From: JAJFJD01 sp965228425
Lineage (GTDB): Bacteria; Pseudomonadota; Alphaproteobacteria; UBA8366
Assembly: GCA_965228425.1 (NCBI GenBank)
Contig: OZ245815.1
Location: 3,410,001-3,474,000, forward strand
Direction: 5' to 3'
DNA length: 64,000 nt
Shown here: positions 34,212 through 42,939 of the stretch, in pieces
Position numbering within the stretch: the first letter of the stretch is position 1
How the letters are laid out: every line of letters starts with the position of its first letter
Position numbers and translations under genes: made by a program
The notes under the pieces: generated by a model
Told to the model about the DNA's origin: nothing
The model's input: only the letters and a program-made list of their open reading frames with translations
Database searches by the model: none

Positions 34212-34613
34212 ATGACCGCAAACCGCAAAAAGCCGCCGAAAACAGCCGGTCCCCGATCGGCTTGTCCGATCACGATGACGTTAGACATCATCGGCGACAA
34301 ATGGACCTTGGTCATTTTGCGCGACCTGTTCACGGGCAAAAGCCAATACAACGAATTCCTGGCATCCCCCGAGGGCATCACGACGAATATTCTCGCGGAT
34401 CGGCTTAAACGCCTGACGGCGGAAGGCCTTGTGGAAAAATCGCCCTATCAGAGCCGTCCCCCCCGATACGACTACACATTGTCGGAAAAGGGCATGGCAT
34501 TGCAGCCGGTCCTACAAGAAATTTGCCGTTGGGCAAACGAGTACATTCCCGACACTTGGATACCACCAGCGAGTTTTTTGGAGAGGAAAGAGCCCATAAA
34601 GAAGAAAATCTAG
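34212..34613 (+). CDS. HxlR family winged-helix transcriptional regulator
   Basis: A 133-residue HxlR-type regulator with the family signature CPITMTLDIIGDKWTLVIL then RDLFTGKSQYNEF, and a wing region ILADRLKRLTAEGLVEKSPY. HxlR proteins respond to electrophiles or redox changes, or to ligands, and usually control the adjacent gene. The likely target is the divergent fabF-like gene. I take the ATG before TANRKKPP, which follows AGGG; upstream residues in the frame do not look like the family. The C-terminus is Lys-rich. An AT-rich region follows. Confidence 0.88.
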   Translation: MTANRKKPPKTAGPRSACPITMTLDIIGDKWTLVILRDLFTGKSQYNEFLASPEGITTNILADRLKRLTAEGLVEKSPYQSRPPRYDYTLSEKGMALQPVLQEICRWANEYIPDTWIPPASFLERKEPIKKKI

Positions 34614-34697
34614 AAAATATTTAGTAAATTTACCAATAATTTTAATAAACACCCTAATTACTCGAATAATATCAACAATATCTTATTTTTTTATATT

Positions 34698-34713
34698 AGT
34701 GACTGCAGTCACA
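34698..34713. promoter_or_regulatory. CRP-like site upstream of the first flp gene
   Basis: AGTGA-CTGCAG-TCACA contains the perfect 14-bp palindrome GTGACTGCAGTCAC and matches the CRP/FNR-superfamily pattern TGTGA-N6-TCACA at all but one position. It is centred about 88 bases upstream of the pilin ATG, in a strikingly AT-rich gap (34614-34793) that otherwise holds no gene. Confidence 0.6.
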
Positions 34714-34793
34714 TAAATATTTACAAAATTTTATTATCATTTCTTCACATTGATTTTCACTATGCTTCGAATTCAAACCAGGGAAGAGACATA

Positions 34794-34976
34794 ATGTCGA
34801 TTATTACAAAGATTTTGCGTGACGAGAGCGGTGCGACCGCCATTGAATACGGCCTTATTGCCGCCCTCGTCTCTGTCGCCGCCATCGCAGCGCTTACCGC
34901 GATGGGCACATCGCTCGAGACCATGTTCAACCGCGTTTCGAATGAGTTGAGCGGCGCCGTGAACAGTGGTGGCTAA
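34794..34976 (+). CDS. Flp/Fap-type pilin component (copy 1)
   Basis: A 60-residue Flp-family type IVb pilin. After a short leader come the prepilin-peptidase motif and hydrophobic stem (SGATAIEYGLIAALVSVAAI); cleavage would leave a mature pilin of about 45-50 residues. Flp pilins are assembled by the Tad machinery, but no tad/cpa genes lie in the window. GGGAAGAG precedes the ATG. A near-identical paralogue lies 4.3 kb away on the other strand. Regulation by a CRP-like factor is suggested by the upstream site. Confidence 0.92.
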   Translation: MSIITKILRDESGATAIEYGLIAALVSVAAIAALTAMGTSLETMFNRVSNELSGAVNSGG

Positions 34977-35036
34977 CGCCAACTAGAGAAGTAAGAGACC
35001 TGGCATGTGGGTGGAAACACGCCGGGTCAGGAGACG

Positions 35037-35073
35037 AAAACCGGAGCGCATGGTGGGCAGCGCTCCGGTTTTT
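35037..35073. terminator. Rho-independent terminator after flp copy 1
   Basis: AAAACCGGAGCGC and GCGCTCCGGTTTTT pair around a 10-base loop, with a T run on the plus strand and an A run on the other side. It can serve both the flp gene and the convergent SDR gene. Confidence 0.85.
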
Positions 35074-35102
35074 GATTCTATGGTTTTCTGCCGGTCGTTC
35101 CT

Positions 35103-36020
35103 TCAGACCGGGTCCCAACTAAAGACGTCCGCGGACACCTCCAGCGGATACATGTGCGACTTGAAAGCGGGAATCGCCTGCTCGCCAATCATCTCCGGCG
35201 TCCATCCCTCGCCCCGCTGGACCGCGCGGAGCGGCCGCGGCTGGCTGAACAGGAACATCTCGTTGTTGCGCACGCCGAAAATCTGACCGGATACGTTGTC
35301 CTCATCGGCCTTGTGGCTGCACAGGTAAACCGCCATCGGTGCGATCTTCTCCGGCGTCATTTGCTTCAATTTCTCGACGCGCGCCTCGGCCTCCGGCGAA
35401 TTCGTGGGGATCGAGCCGATCATACGGCTCCACGCGAAGGGCGAGATGCAGTTGGACCGCACCCGGTAGCGCGCCATGTCCAGCGCGATTGATTTGGATA
35501 ATCCCATGATGCCGAGTTTGGCAGCCGAGTAGTTCGCCTGCCCCACGTTGCCGACCAGACCCGATGTCGAAGTCATGTGGACGAAACAGCCGGAACTCTG
35601 CTTGCGGAAATGCGGCGCGGCGGCGCGGCTGATGTAGTAACTGCCATGCAAATGGACATCGATGACCGCATGCCAGTCTTCGTCGGACATCTTATGGAAG
35701 ATGCCGTCGCGCAGGATGCCGGCGTTATTCACGACTCCGTCGATCCTGCCGAAGGTGTCGAGCGCGGTCTCGACGATGCGGGCCGCCCCTTTCGGATCGG
35801 CGACGCTGTCGGTGTTCGCAACGGCCTCGCCACCGGCGGCGCCGATCTCCTCGACCACTTCCTGCGCCGGGGTTTTGTCTTCGCCTTCGCCCGACACCGA
35901 TCCGCCAAAGTCGTTGACCACGACTTTCGCCCCATGCGCCGCCATCAACATGGCGAATCCCCGTCCGATGCCCCGGCCCGCGCCGGTAACGACGATGACC
36001 TTGTCCTGAACCATGCTCAT
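35103..36020 (-). CDS. Short-chain dehydrogenase/reductase, 3-hydroxyacyl-CoA dehydrogenase type
   Basis: A 305-residue SDR with the cofactor motif TGAGRGIGRG, the structural NNAGIL motif and the active-site Ser and Tyr-x3-Lys (TSTSGLVGNVGQANYSAAK). The insertion NDFGGSVSGEGEDKTPAQ after the second strand and the C-terminal extension match the peroxisomal multifunctional enzyme type 2-like group, so the substrate is likely a 3-hydroxyacyl-CoA. It would act in a beta-oxidation-like pathway. A 216-base gap with no visible gene separates it from the TauD gene upstream. Confidence 0.9.
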   Translation of the reverse strand: MSMVQDKVIVVTGAGRGIGRGFAMLMAAHGAKVVVNDFGGSVSGEGEDKTPAQEVVEEIGAAGGEAVANTDSVADPKGAARIVETALDTFGRIDGVVNNAGILRDGIFHKMSDEDWHAVIDVHLHGSYYISRAAAPHFRKQSSGCFVHMTSTSGLVGNVGQANYSAAKLGIMGLSKSIALDMARYRVRSNCISPFAWSRMIGSIPTNSPEAEARVEKLKQMTPEKIAPMAVYLCSHKADEDNVSGQIFGVRNNEMFLFSQPRPLRAVQRGEGWTPEMIGEQAIPAFKSHMYPLEVSADVFSWDPV

Positions 36021-36236
36021 TCTAATCGTGCTCCTGGATTGGTATTGTGATCAAGAATTCCTATCCGGCCTCCGGCACTGCTCAATGCGGCAGTCGACCG
36101 CCGTCGGCGCGGCAAGCCCCATGTCCGAGATACTCGGCCTGATTGAAATGCGGAGAAATACGCGTGTCGCCGCGCCGACAATCCTAGGCGCAAGCCGACA
36201 CCGAGACAACGCCGTCCGATGAACCCGACCGGGCGG

Positions 36237-37142
36237 TCAATACGGCGCGGTGCCGCGGATGACAGTCCGGTGCAAAACCCGCGGATGTTTGTCCATCTCA
36301 AAGTCACCGGATGCCCGATGCATCAAGCAACGATTGTCCCACATGACGAGTTCGCCCTCGCGCCAGTGATGCGTATGGACGAAACGCGGCTGGGTCGCGA
36401 AATCAAGCAGCCGGTATAGCAACTCCCGGCCCTCGGCGACGGACATCCCTTCGATATGCGATGTGTGGATACCGATGTAGAGCACCTTACGGCCGGTATC
36501 CGGATGCGTCCGGACGATCGGATGCGACACCGGCGGCCGTTCGGCTTTTTCTTCCTCGGTCGCAGGCCGATTGAACGTGTTGTCGCGGTTGGCTTCCCAG
36601 CTATGGACCGCGCGAAGCCCCTGGATGCGGTCCTTCATCACGTCCGGAAGTTCGTCATAGGCATTCGCGATATTGGCGAACTGCGTCGAGCCGCCCTTCG
36701 GCGGGATCTTCTTGGCGTGCAACAGCGTCGCGAGCGACGGAATGTCGTGATAGGACTTGTCGGTATGCCAAAAGAAGTTGCCGCTGGTCGCCGGCGTCTT
36801 GGTCGGATTGCCGTCAAGATCGAGGTTCGACACCATATGGACCTTGGGTGATTTCACGCCGTCCAATCCCCGCACCACATGCCCCTCGACCTCGCCGAAA
36901 CGTTCGGTGAAGGCGTACTGTTCGTCCTTCGATAGATTCTGATTCGGAAAGACCAAGATGTGGTGTTCGAGCAAGGCGCTCATGATCGCGTCACGGGCCG
37001 AGTCGTCGAGCGGTTTCGACAGATCGAGCCCGGTCACCGCCGCACCCATGAAACTCGGCAGGGGCTGAACCGTTGGGAATCCAGCGGTTTGAGCCATTCC
37101 TTGCGGTGCCGCGCTCTGGCTCACCGTTTCGACGTTTTCCAT
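36237..37142 (-). CDS. TauD/TfdA family 2-oxoglutarate-dependent dioxygenase (1)
   Basis: A 301-residue Fe(II)/2-oxoglutarate dioxygenase. The metal-binding H126-x-D128 lies in FFWHTDKSYHD, and the C-terminal His with the oxoglutarate-binding Arg lies in MWDNRCLMHRASGDF and its following helix. Substrate could be taurine, another sulfonate, an aryloxyalkanoate or an amino-acid derivative. The ATG before ENVETVSQ follows GGAGG. It has a longer N-terminal segment than its window paralogues and is the most divergent of them. The deaminase and RidA genes are divergently transcribed next to it. Confidence 0.9.
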   Translation of the reverse strand: MENVETVSQSAAPQGMAQTAGFPTVQPLPSFMGAAVTGLDLSKPLDDSARDAIMSALLEHHILVFPNQNLSKDEQYAFTERFGEVEGHVVRGLDGVKSPKVHMVSNLDLDGNPTKTPATSGNFFWHTDKSYHDIPSLATLLHAKKIPPKGGSTQFANIANAYDELPDVMKDRIQGLRAVHSWEANRDNTFNRPATEEEKAERPPVSHPIVRTHPDTGRKVLYIGIHTSHIEGMSVAEGRELLYRLLDFATQPRFVHTHHWREGELVMWDNRCLMHRASGDFEMDKHPRVLHRTVIRGTAPY

Positions 37143-37272
37143 CCTTCGATCCTCCGGTAAATGCGAACCGATTGTACGGTAGCACACGGAAAGCGGTCAA
37201 AATTAGCCCGACACTGGCCCGATACCCGGTGCTGCAGTAGGCTCGGCAACAACAGCGGAAAGGAAACCAACC

Positions 37273-37725
37273 ATGCCTTCCAGCGAGCATATCGACTTCA
37301 TGCGCCACGCCCTCGACGAAGGGCGCACGGGCGCCGCCGCCGGCAACCCGGCGATCGGATCGGTCATCATCCGCGATGGACAGATCGTCTCGCGGGGCCA
37401 TAACACCGTGGCGACCACATGCGACCCCACCTGCCATGCGGAGACCGTCGCCATTCGTCATATCTGCCAAGCGGAAAAGGTCACCGAACTGCCGGGCACC
37501 ACGCTCTACACCACGATGGAGCCGTGCCCCATGTGCATGTGGGCGATCTGCATGACCAAGATTGACCGCTTGGTCATGGGCGCGCGAATTGCCGACCTGC
37601 AGCCGCTCAGCGTGAAATACGGCGGCTACTCGGTGGAGTCGTTCCTCGGCCTGACCGACAACAAAATCGACGTCGTCACCGGAATCCTGGTCGACGACTG
37701 CGCCGCGCTGCGACAGGGCAGTTAG
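37273..37725 (+). CDS. Zinc-dependent nucleoside deaminase (CMP/dCMP deaminase family)
   Basis: A 150-residue cytidine-deaminase-fold enzyme with the zinc site complete: H55-A-E57 (catalytic Glu) and C85-x-x-C88 in MEPCPMCMWAICMTK. It resembles guanine deaminase/tRNA-adenosine-deaminase-like proteins and should hydrolytically deaminate a base or nucleoside; the substrate is unknown. AAAGGAAA precedes the ATG. The RidA gene follows after 54 bases, which makes functional sense, since RidA removes reactive imines or enamines formed in amine metabolism. Confidence 0.9.
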   Translation: MPSSEHIDFMRHALDEGRTGAAAGNPAIGSVIIRDGQIVSRGHNTVATTCDPTCHAETVAIRHICQAEKVTELPGTTLYTTMEPCPMCMWAICMTKIDRLVMGARIADLQPLSVKYGGYSVESFLGLTDNKIDVVTGILVDDCAALRQGS

Positions 37726-37779
37726 GCCCGTCCACGCATCACCGAATTCGGAAACCAAATCCCACTAGGAGAAACCCTC

Positions 37780-38130
37780 ATGAGCGACATCACCCGCAAT
37801 CATATCGGCCCCCGCATGAGCCAGTCGGTGGAATACAACGGCGTCATTTACTTGGCCGGACAGGTCGGCGACGACCAGAGTGCCGACGCCGCGACGCAAA
37901 CCGCGCAAATCCTGGCCAAGATCGACAAGCTGCTGGCCGAATGCGGCAGCGACAAGTCGAAGCTGCTTTGGGCGCAGCTTTGGGTCACCGATATGCGCAA
38001 CTTCGGCGCCATGAACGAGGTGTGGGACGCCTGGATCGACCCGGCCAATCCCCCCGTCCGCGCCGGGCTGTGCAGCGCGCTCGCTGCGCCGGACTGGAAG
38101 GTCGAGATCATGGTCATGGCGGCGAAATAG
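37780..38130 (+). CDS. RidA family reactive-intermediate deaminase
   Basis: A 116-residue RidA/YjgF-like protein. The start contains NGVIYLAGQVGDDQ, and the C-terminal signature ANPPVRAGLCSALAAPDWKV places the conserved Arg at the usual position. RidA proteins hydrolyse 2-aminoacrylate and other enamine/imine intermediates; some relatives instead act in catabolic operons. AGGAGAAA precedes the ATG. It is in an apparent operon with the deaminase and ends 15 bases from the convergent GNAT gene. Confidence 0.92.
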   Translation: MSDITRNHIGPRMSQSVEYNGVIYLAGQVGDDQSADAATQTAQILAKIDKLLAECGSDKSKLLWAQLWVTDMRNFGAMNEVWDAWIDPANPPVRAGLCSALAAPDWKVEIMVMAAK

Positions 38131-38145
38131 GCCGTCCGAATCCCG

Positions 38146-38934
38146 TCAAGCCGGTTCGCGCCGGTAGTGATAGCGATAGAGTTCGGTCGTCAGGCCGAGG
38201 CTCTCGTAGAGCGCGATGGCCGCGGCGTTCGGCGCCTCGACCTGAAGGCAAACGCCGCGCGCACCGGCCGCCGACGCCGACGCAAACAGCGCATTCAGAA
38301 GCCGCCGCGCGTATCCCCGGCCGCGCAGCGCCGCGTTGGTGATAACGGATTCGACACACAGCAATTCATCGTGCATCGCGCCAAAGGCAAGCGCGACGAA
38401 TTCACCGTCAACGCGCAGCCCGGCAAAGCTCGCCGGTACCGCCAGCGAGCGGATAACGCGCGCGAAAAAGGCGTGCGCGGTGTCGTCTCTCACCTGCAAC
38501 GTTTTCATTGCGGATAGCCAATCGTCAGCCGGATGCGAGCGGATCTCGACGCCCTCGTCCGGTTCCGCAGCGACGGCGTCGAGATCGGCGTGCAATGTGA
38601 TCGTCTCGCCTTCCCCGGTGAAGCCGAGCGCTTCCAGCCGGGCATCGACAGACGGATCCAACAACGTCGGCACCCGAAAGATCACCGGCTGTCCCTGCCG
38701 GGCGTAGATCGCGCAGCACGATTTCAGTGTTTCATCGACCGCACCGGCCCCGGCATTCAGTGGATTGGCCGAATTCACGCGTCGACCGAACCCGCCCGAA
38801 ATGCGCAGCACCCAATCGCCGCTCCAAACCTGATGCAGCGCGGGCCAGGCATTGTGGCATGCTTCCTCGACTCTCCAGCAAAGCTCCAAGTTCGAGGAAA
38901 GATCGGAACCGACGGCTTTTGACCTGGAATTCAT
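38146..38934 (-). CDS. GNAT family N-acetyltransferase
   Basis: A 262-residue protein with a C-terminal GNAT acetyltransferase domain. The acetyl-CoA-binding motif is NAALRGRGYARRLLNALFAS, followed by VCLQVEAPNAAAIALYESLG. The N-terminal half (SGDWVLRISGGFGRRVNSAN) is characteristic of a two-domain GNAT subgroup of unknown substrate. The ATG before NSRSKAV has GGGA close upstream; the frame is open 24 codons further. A 300-base gap follows upstream to the second flp gene, holding only that gene's terminator as far as I can see. Confidence 0.87.
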   Translation of the reverse strand: MNSRSKAVGSDLSSNLELCWRVEEACHNAWPALHQVWSGDWVLRISGGFGRRVNSANPLNAGAGAVDETLKSCCAIYARQGQPVIFRVPTLLDPSVDARLEALGFTGEGETITLHADLDAVAAEPDEGVEIRSHPADDWLSAMKTLQVRDDTAHAFFARVIRSLAVPASFAGLRVDGEFVALAFGAMHDELLCVESVITNAALRGRGYARRLLNALFASASAAGARGVCLQVEAPNAAAIALYESLGLTTELYRYHYRREPA

Positions 38935-39146
38935 TGTCCCACAGCGTTGACGATGAAGCGCCTTCTTGACTGTGAATATGAATACGATGTCCCTGACGAA
39001 GCGCAAGGTTTCGGATGTCTATTCCTACCGGAGACCGATCCAGCCAAATCACGGATTTTGCCGCGGTAGGGCGATCCATCACCGTATGGATATCCTACGA
39101 ACCCACACCGTGAAGCAGCCCGGCGCCTTTGGGGAGCGACAAAAAA

Positions 39147-39176
39147 ACCGGAGCGCAGTGGCGTCTACGCTCCGGT
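39147..39176 (-). terminator. Rho-independent terminator after flp copy 2
   Basis: ACCGGAGCG and CGCTCCGGT pair over 9 bp around a 12-base loop; on the transcribed strand a run of seven T residues follows. The stem sequence is almost the same as that of the terminator after flp copy 1, so the terminator was probably duplicated with the gene. Confidence 0.85.
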
Positions 39177-39234
39177 CTTCTTCGAGGGATTCCGCGACTG
39201 GCACGTCACGGACGGGACTAATTCGAGACCGCTC

Positions 39235-39423
39235 TTAGCCGCTGCTGGTATTCGCGGCGCCGCTGAGTTCGTTCGACACGCGATTGAACATGGTCTCCAG
39301 CGAGGTGCCCATCACGGTAAGGGCGGCGATGGCCGCAACCGAGACAAGAGCAGCGATCAAGCCGTACTCGATCGCGGTCGCGCCGCTTTCATCGGCGAGA
39401 AGAGCTTTGAGTTTGAAGACCAT
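39235..39423 (-). CDS. Flp/Fap-type pilin component (copy 2)
   Basis: A 62-residue Flp pilin whose core (SGATAIEYGLIAALVSVAAI through GTSLETMFNRVSNELSGA) is identical to copy 1 apart from one Ala/Val change; leader and C-terminal tail differ. GGGAGAA precedes the ATG before VFKLKALL; the frame is open 28 codons upstream without support. Two nearly identical orphan pilin genes on opposite strands, both with a CRP-like site and a similar terminator, point to duplication of the whole transcription unit. Confidence 0.92.
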   Translation of the reverse strand: MVFKLKALLADESGATAIEYGLIAALVSVAAIAALTVMGTSLETMFNRVSNELSGAANTSSG

Positions 39424-39492
39424 GACTGAGTTCTCCCAATACAGTTTCCAGCAAATGTTGATAAAGTTGTAGTAAAGTTTCTCATATATTGC

Positions 39493-39508
39493 TGTGATAT
39501 CGGTCACG
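39493..39508. promoter_or_regulatory. CRP-like site upstream of flp copy 2
   Basis: TGTGA-TATCGG-TCACG fits the CRP-type pattern TGTGA-N6-TCACA with one mismatch. It is centred about 77 bases upstream of the pilin ATG, in an AT-rich stretch, close to the placement of the site before flp copy 1. Confidence 0.55.
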
Positions 39509-39671
39509 ACATAGTCAAATAATCGATATATTTACAGATTTACTGTATATTTTGCGCCTTCTTATGCAGTCATTGGCCTTTACGCCCCATCCATAGGGTG
39601 CCCGCCACCCGGATGCGAAGGCCGGGGCGCGCTGCCCCAGACCAGGCTGAGGTGAGGATGCCGTCGGCCGG

Positions 39672-40514
39672 CTAGAACGGCTTGTCGCCCTTCACCAGCG
39701 TCCGCAGCAGCGTTCGGGTTTCAGTGAGGTCGTAGTTCGCGAAGGCCTTATGCATCGTCGAACGGTCGTCCCAGATCAACAGGTCGCCGAGCCGCCATTC
39801 GTGGCGGTAGATCAGCTCCGGCTGGATCGCCTTGTCCAGCAGGTCGAGCACCAAGTCCTGGCTCTCCTCCGGCGACATGCCGACGAAGTTCTCCACCTTC
39901 CCCTGATGCATGTAAATCGCTTTGCTACCGTTGTCCGGATGAGTCCGCACCAGCGGGTGGATCACCGGCACGTCGTCGATCCGGCGTTTCGAGGTGTCGT
40001 AGCGGTGCGATTTTTTCTTCGACGCGCTGCCCTGGAACACGTTGACCGTCTGTAGCCCGTCGATCCGCGCCTTCATCGCATCCGGCAGGCGTTCGTAGGC
40101 CGCCCGCATGTTCACGATCCCCGTGTCGCCACCGCCGGATTCCGGCAGTTCGAGCGCATAGAGCGCGGTGAAGTTCGGCGGCTCTTCACGGTTCGTGTGA
40201 TCGGTGTGCCAATAGTTCGAGTGATAGACCCGTTCGCCGGTTTTCCCGGGAAACGTATTGGACACGAAGCTCACGTCCTTTTCGGTCTCGTGACTGAACG
40301 CCGTGAAATTCGGCGGCATGGTCTCGCCGAAAAGCGCGACAGCCGTCGCAAAGCTTTGCGCGTCCAGCGTTTGATCCCGAACCACCAGCGCGACATGTTC
40401 GACCGCCGCGTCAATCAACCGTTGGCGCGTCGCCGCGTCCTGCGGCTCGCGCAGGTCGACGCCGGTCGCCTCCGCACCAGCAAATTCTCCCAAAGGCGTG
40501 ATCGTCAGTGTCAT
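39672..40514 (-). CDS. TauD/TfdA family 2-oxoglutarate-dependent dioxygenase (2)
   Basis: A 280-residue protein starting MTLTITPLGEFAGAEATGVD, the usual opening of TauD-like enzymes. Metal ligands are H103 and D105 (YWHTDHTNRE), with the C-terminal His in IWDDRSTMHKAFANY and the oxoglutarate-binding Arg downstream in TETRTLLRT. A basic stretch (SASKKKSHRYDTSKRR) near residue 175 is unusual and may affect substrate choice or partner binding. The IlvD/Edd gene is divergently transcribed from the other side of a 171-base gap. Confidence 0.9.
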   Translation of the reverse strand: MTLTITPLGEFAGAEATGVDLREPQDAATRQRLIDAAVEHVALVVRDQTLDAQSFATAVALFGETMPPNFTAFSHETEKDVSFVSNTFPGKTGERVYHSNYWHTDHTNREEPPNFTALYALELPESGGGDTGIVNMRAAYERLPDAMKARIDGLQTVNVFQGSASKKKSHRYDTSKRRIDDVPVIHPLVRTHPDNGSKAIYMHQGKVENFVGMSPEESQDLVLDLLDKAIQPELIYRHEWRLGDLLIWDDRSTMHKAFANYDLTETRTLLRTLVKGDKPF

Positions 40515-40685
40515 TGGCGTCTATTCCCTCTCCCTGATCATACAACAACTCCGGTCGCCGCGCCGCAAGATGGTCGCAACTCCGGACAAGCCCCCCTCCG
40601 TTGACAGCGCCCGGCCCTGCTGCCTACCGTGGCCTTTCCCGCCCCGCGGTGCGACACGCAAAACCAGAAATTCGAGGAGACGACC

Positions 40686-42422
40686 ATGGCGCCATCCGGC
40701 CGACGTAAAACCCCGGAAGAATTGCGGAGTTATCAATGGTACGGCGTCGACGACCTGCACGGCTTCGGCCACCGGTCGCGCACAAAGCAGATGGGCTTTG
40801 CCAAGGAGGATTTCGCGGGCAAGCCGGTGATCGCCGTGATCAACACTTGGAGTGAGATCAACCAGTGTCACTCGCATTTCAAGCAGCGCGCCGAAGAGGT
40901 CAAGCGTGGCGTCTGGCAGGCCGGCGGCTTTCCGGTCGAACTGCCCGCGATGTCGCTGTCCGAACCCTTTGTGAAACCATCGACCATGCTCTACCGCAAC
41001 ATGCTGTCGATGGAAGCGGAGGAATTGCTGCGCAGCCACCCAATGGACGGCGCGGTGCTGATGGGCGGCTGCGACAAGACCACGCCCGCCCTGCTGATGG
41101 CTGCGGCCAGTATGAACATCCCGTCGATCTTCGTGCCCGCCGGGCCGATGCTGCGCGGCAACTGGCGCGGCGAAACGCTCGGCAGCGGCACCGATACCTG
41201 GAAATACTGGGCGGAACGCCGCGCCGGCAACATCACGGAAGACGACTGGGAGGAGATCGAGGGCGGCATCGCCCGCTCGCCCGGCCACTGCATGACCATG
41301 GGCACCGCGTCGACCATGACCTCGGTCGCCGAAGTGCTCGGCATGACGTTGCCCGGCGCCGCTTCGATCCCGGCGGCGGATTCGAACCATCCGCGCATGG
41401 CGACGGCGAGCGGCCGCCGCATCGTCGACATGGTGTGGGAGGACATGACACCCCGAGAGGTCATGACGATGGACGCGGTCGAGAACGCCATCACCACCGT
41501 GATGACGCTCGGCGGCTCAACCAACGCGGCGATCCATATCCTGGCGATCGCGGCCCGCAACGGGCATGACGTGAGCCTCGACCTGCTGGACGAGTTGTCG
41601 CGCAAAACGCCGGTGTTGGCCGACATGCGGCCCTCCGGCCGGTTCCTGATGGAAGATTTTTACTATGCCGGCGGCCTGCGCGGCCTGCTGAACCGGCTGC
41701 GCGACCTGTTGCATCTCGACTGCGTCACGGCGAACGGCAAGACGCTCGGCGACAATCTCGGCGATGCGGGTGTGTACAACGACGAGGTCATCCGCACGCG
41801 CGACAACCCGATGTCCGACGAAGGCGGCCTGGTCGTGCTGCGCGGCAACCTCGCGCCCGACGGCGCGGTGGTCAAACACACCGCCGCCGACCCGAAGCTG
41901 CTCAAGCATGTCGGTCCGGCCGTGGTGTTCAAGAGCCATCGCGACTTGCTGGAACGGATCGACGATCCCGACCTCGATGTGACCGCGGACTCGGTCCTGG
42001 TGATGCAGAATGCCGGCCCGGTCGGCGGGCCCGGCATGCCGGAATGGGGCATGCTGCCGATCCCGGAGAAGCTGCTCAAGGAAGGCGTGCGCGACATGGT
42101 GCGCATCTCGGACGCCCGGATGAGCGGCACGTCCTACGGCACCTGCGTGCTGCATGTGGCGCCGGAGTCCTTCGTTGGCGGGCCGCTGGGCCTGGTGGAG
42201 GATGGTGACATGATCGAGTTGGACATCATGGGACGCCGGCTCGACCTGAAGGTCAGCGACGAGGAACTCGCCAAGCGCCGCGAATCATGGACCGCGCCAA
42301 AACCTCATTATCCAAGAGGTTACGGCTGGATGTTCACGCAACATATCCAGCAGGCGGATAAGGGCTGCGACTTCGACTTCCTGCAATCGCCGGAATTGGT
42401 CGACGAACCCGAGGTGCACTGA
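40686..42422 (+). CDS. IlvD/Edd family dehydratase, sugar-acid type
   Basis: A 578-residue iron-sulfur dehydratase. Likely cluster cysteines are in SEINQCHSHFK, MGGCDKTTPALLMAA and GHCMTMGTASTM. The C-terminal part carries MSGTSYGTCVLHVAPES, typical of L-arabonate/xylonate dehydratase-like members rather than valine-pathway IlvD. It dehydrates a 2,3-dihydroxy acid to a 2-keto-3-deoxy acid. GAGGAGA precedes the ATG; the frame is open 19 codons upstream without support. The neighbouring genes suggest a catabolic role, and the substrate is unknown. Confidence 0.9.
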   Translation: MAPSGRRKTPEELRSYQWYGVDDLHGFGHRSRTKQMGFAKEDFAGKPVIAVINTWSEINQCHSHFKQRAEEVKRGVWQAGGFPVELPAMSLSEPFVKPSTMLYRNMLSMEAEELLRSHPMDGAVLMGGCDKTTPALLMAAASMNIPSIFVPAGPMLRGNWRGETLGSGTDTWKYWAERRAGNITEDDWEEIEGGIARSPGHCMTMGTASTMTSVAEVLGMTLPGAASIPAADSNHPRMATASGRRIVDMVWEDMTPREVMTMDAVENAITTVMTLGGSTNAAIHILAIAARNGHDVSLDLLDELSRKTPVLADMRPSGRFLMEDFYYAGGLRGLLNRLRDLLHLDCVTANGKTLGDNLGDAGVYNDEVIRTRDNPMSDEGGLVVLRGNLAPDGAVVKHTAADPKLLKHVGPAVVFKSHRDLLERIDDPDLDVTADSVLVMQNAGPVGGPGMPEWGMLPIPEKLLKEGVRDMVRISDARMSGTSYGTCVLHVAPESFVGGPLGLVEDGDMIELDIMGRRLDLKVSDEELAKRRESWTAPKPHYPRGYGWMFTQHIQQADKGCDFDFLQSPELVDEPEVH

Positions 42423-42438
42423 CGGCACCGGCCGGCAA

Positions 42439-42678
42439 TTAAGCGGCGGCGGACGAGCGATTATTCCCGGTCGACGCGGCAATGCGCTTGCCGCGTACCG
42501 CCATCAAGCATTCATGATAGGTATTCAAGAGATAATGCCGGTCGGCCGGCGTATGCGCACCCGCCAGGGCGCCGCTCGACATGGTGCGGTTCTCGACCCG
42601 CATCACGTCCAGCATCAGCCGGTAGGCGACGGCTTCCGGGGTACCTTCCCCGGTCCCGATTGGCAACGATTCCGACAT
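42439..42678 (-). CDS. Small conserved-looking protein of unknown function
   Basis: A 79-residue acidic-to-neutral soluble protein with no signal or membrane segment. The central part (TPEAVAYRLMLDVMRVENR then LLNTYHECLMAVRGKR) looks like two or three amphipathic helices. I do not recognise a family. The ATG before SESLPIG is preceded by GGGAG/CGGA at good spacing; the longer frame is not supported. It converges with the IlvD/Edd gene, 16 bases between stops. Codon use matches its neighbours. Confidence 0.6.
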   Translation of the reverse strand: MSESLPIGTGEGTPEAVAYRLMLDVMRVENRTMSSGALAGAHTPADRHYLLNTYHECLMAVRGKRIAASTGNNRSSAAA

Positions 42679-42831
42679 TCGATCCGTCTCCCGCTTTGAG
42701 CGTGTTATCTGAATGGCCGAGACCGTCCCCTCTCGCGCCCCTCCACCGTGCTGAAATCCACTTCCCCTCACCGACGAAATCCGTCGCGGGCATCATGCGC
42801 GTTTCACCACAAATCCATGCTTGGCGAGGCC

Positions 42832-42850
42832 CGTTAACAACAGGTTAACG
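42832..42850. promoter_or_regulatory. 7-bp dyad in the 261-base gap before comA-like gene end
   Basis: CGTTAAC-AACAG-GTTAACG is a perfect 7-bp inverted repeat. It lies ~155 bases upstream of the small unknown gene and 90 bases past the end of the ComA-like gene, so it could be an operator for the former or a processing hairpin for the latter. I see no gene in this gap. Confidence 0.3.
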
Positions 42851-42939
42851 TCCCTAGCGGCTTGACTCGATGGGTATATCTCAACCTTGCCGCGCGGCGG
42901 TTATGACTGTTTCTCGCCGTCTCGGACGAAAAAAGGAAC

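Noticed and set aside
38966..39238. Small plus-strand frame between GNAT and flp copy 2
   Set aside because: It contains the flp terminator, has no ribosome-binding site and no family-like sequence.
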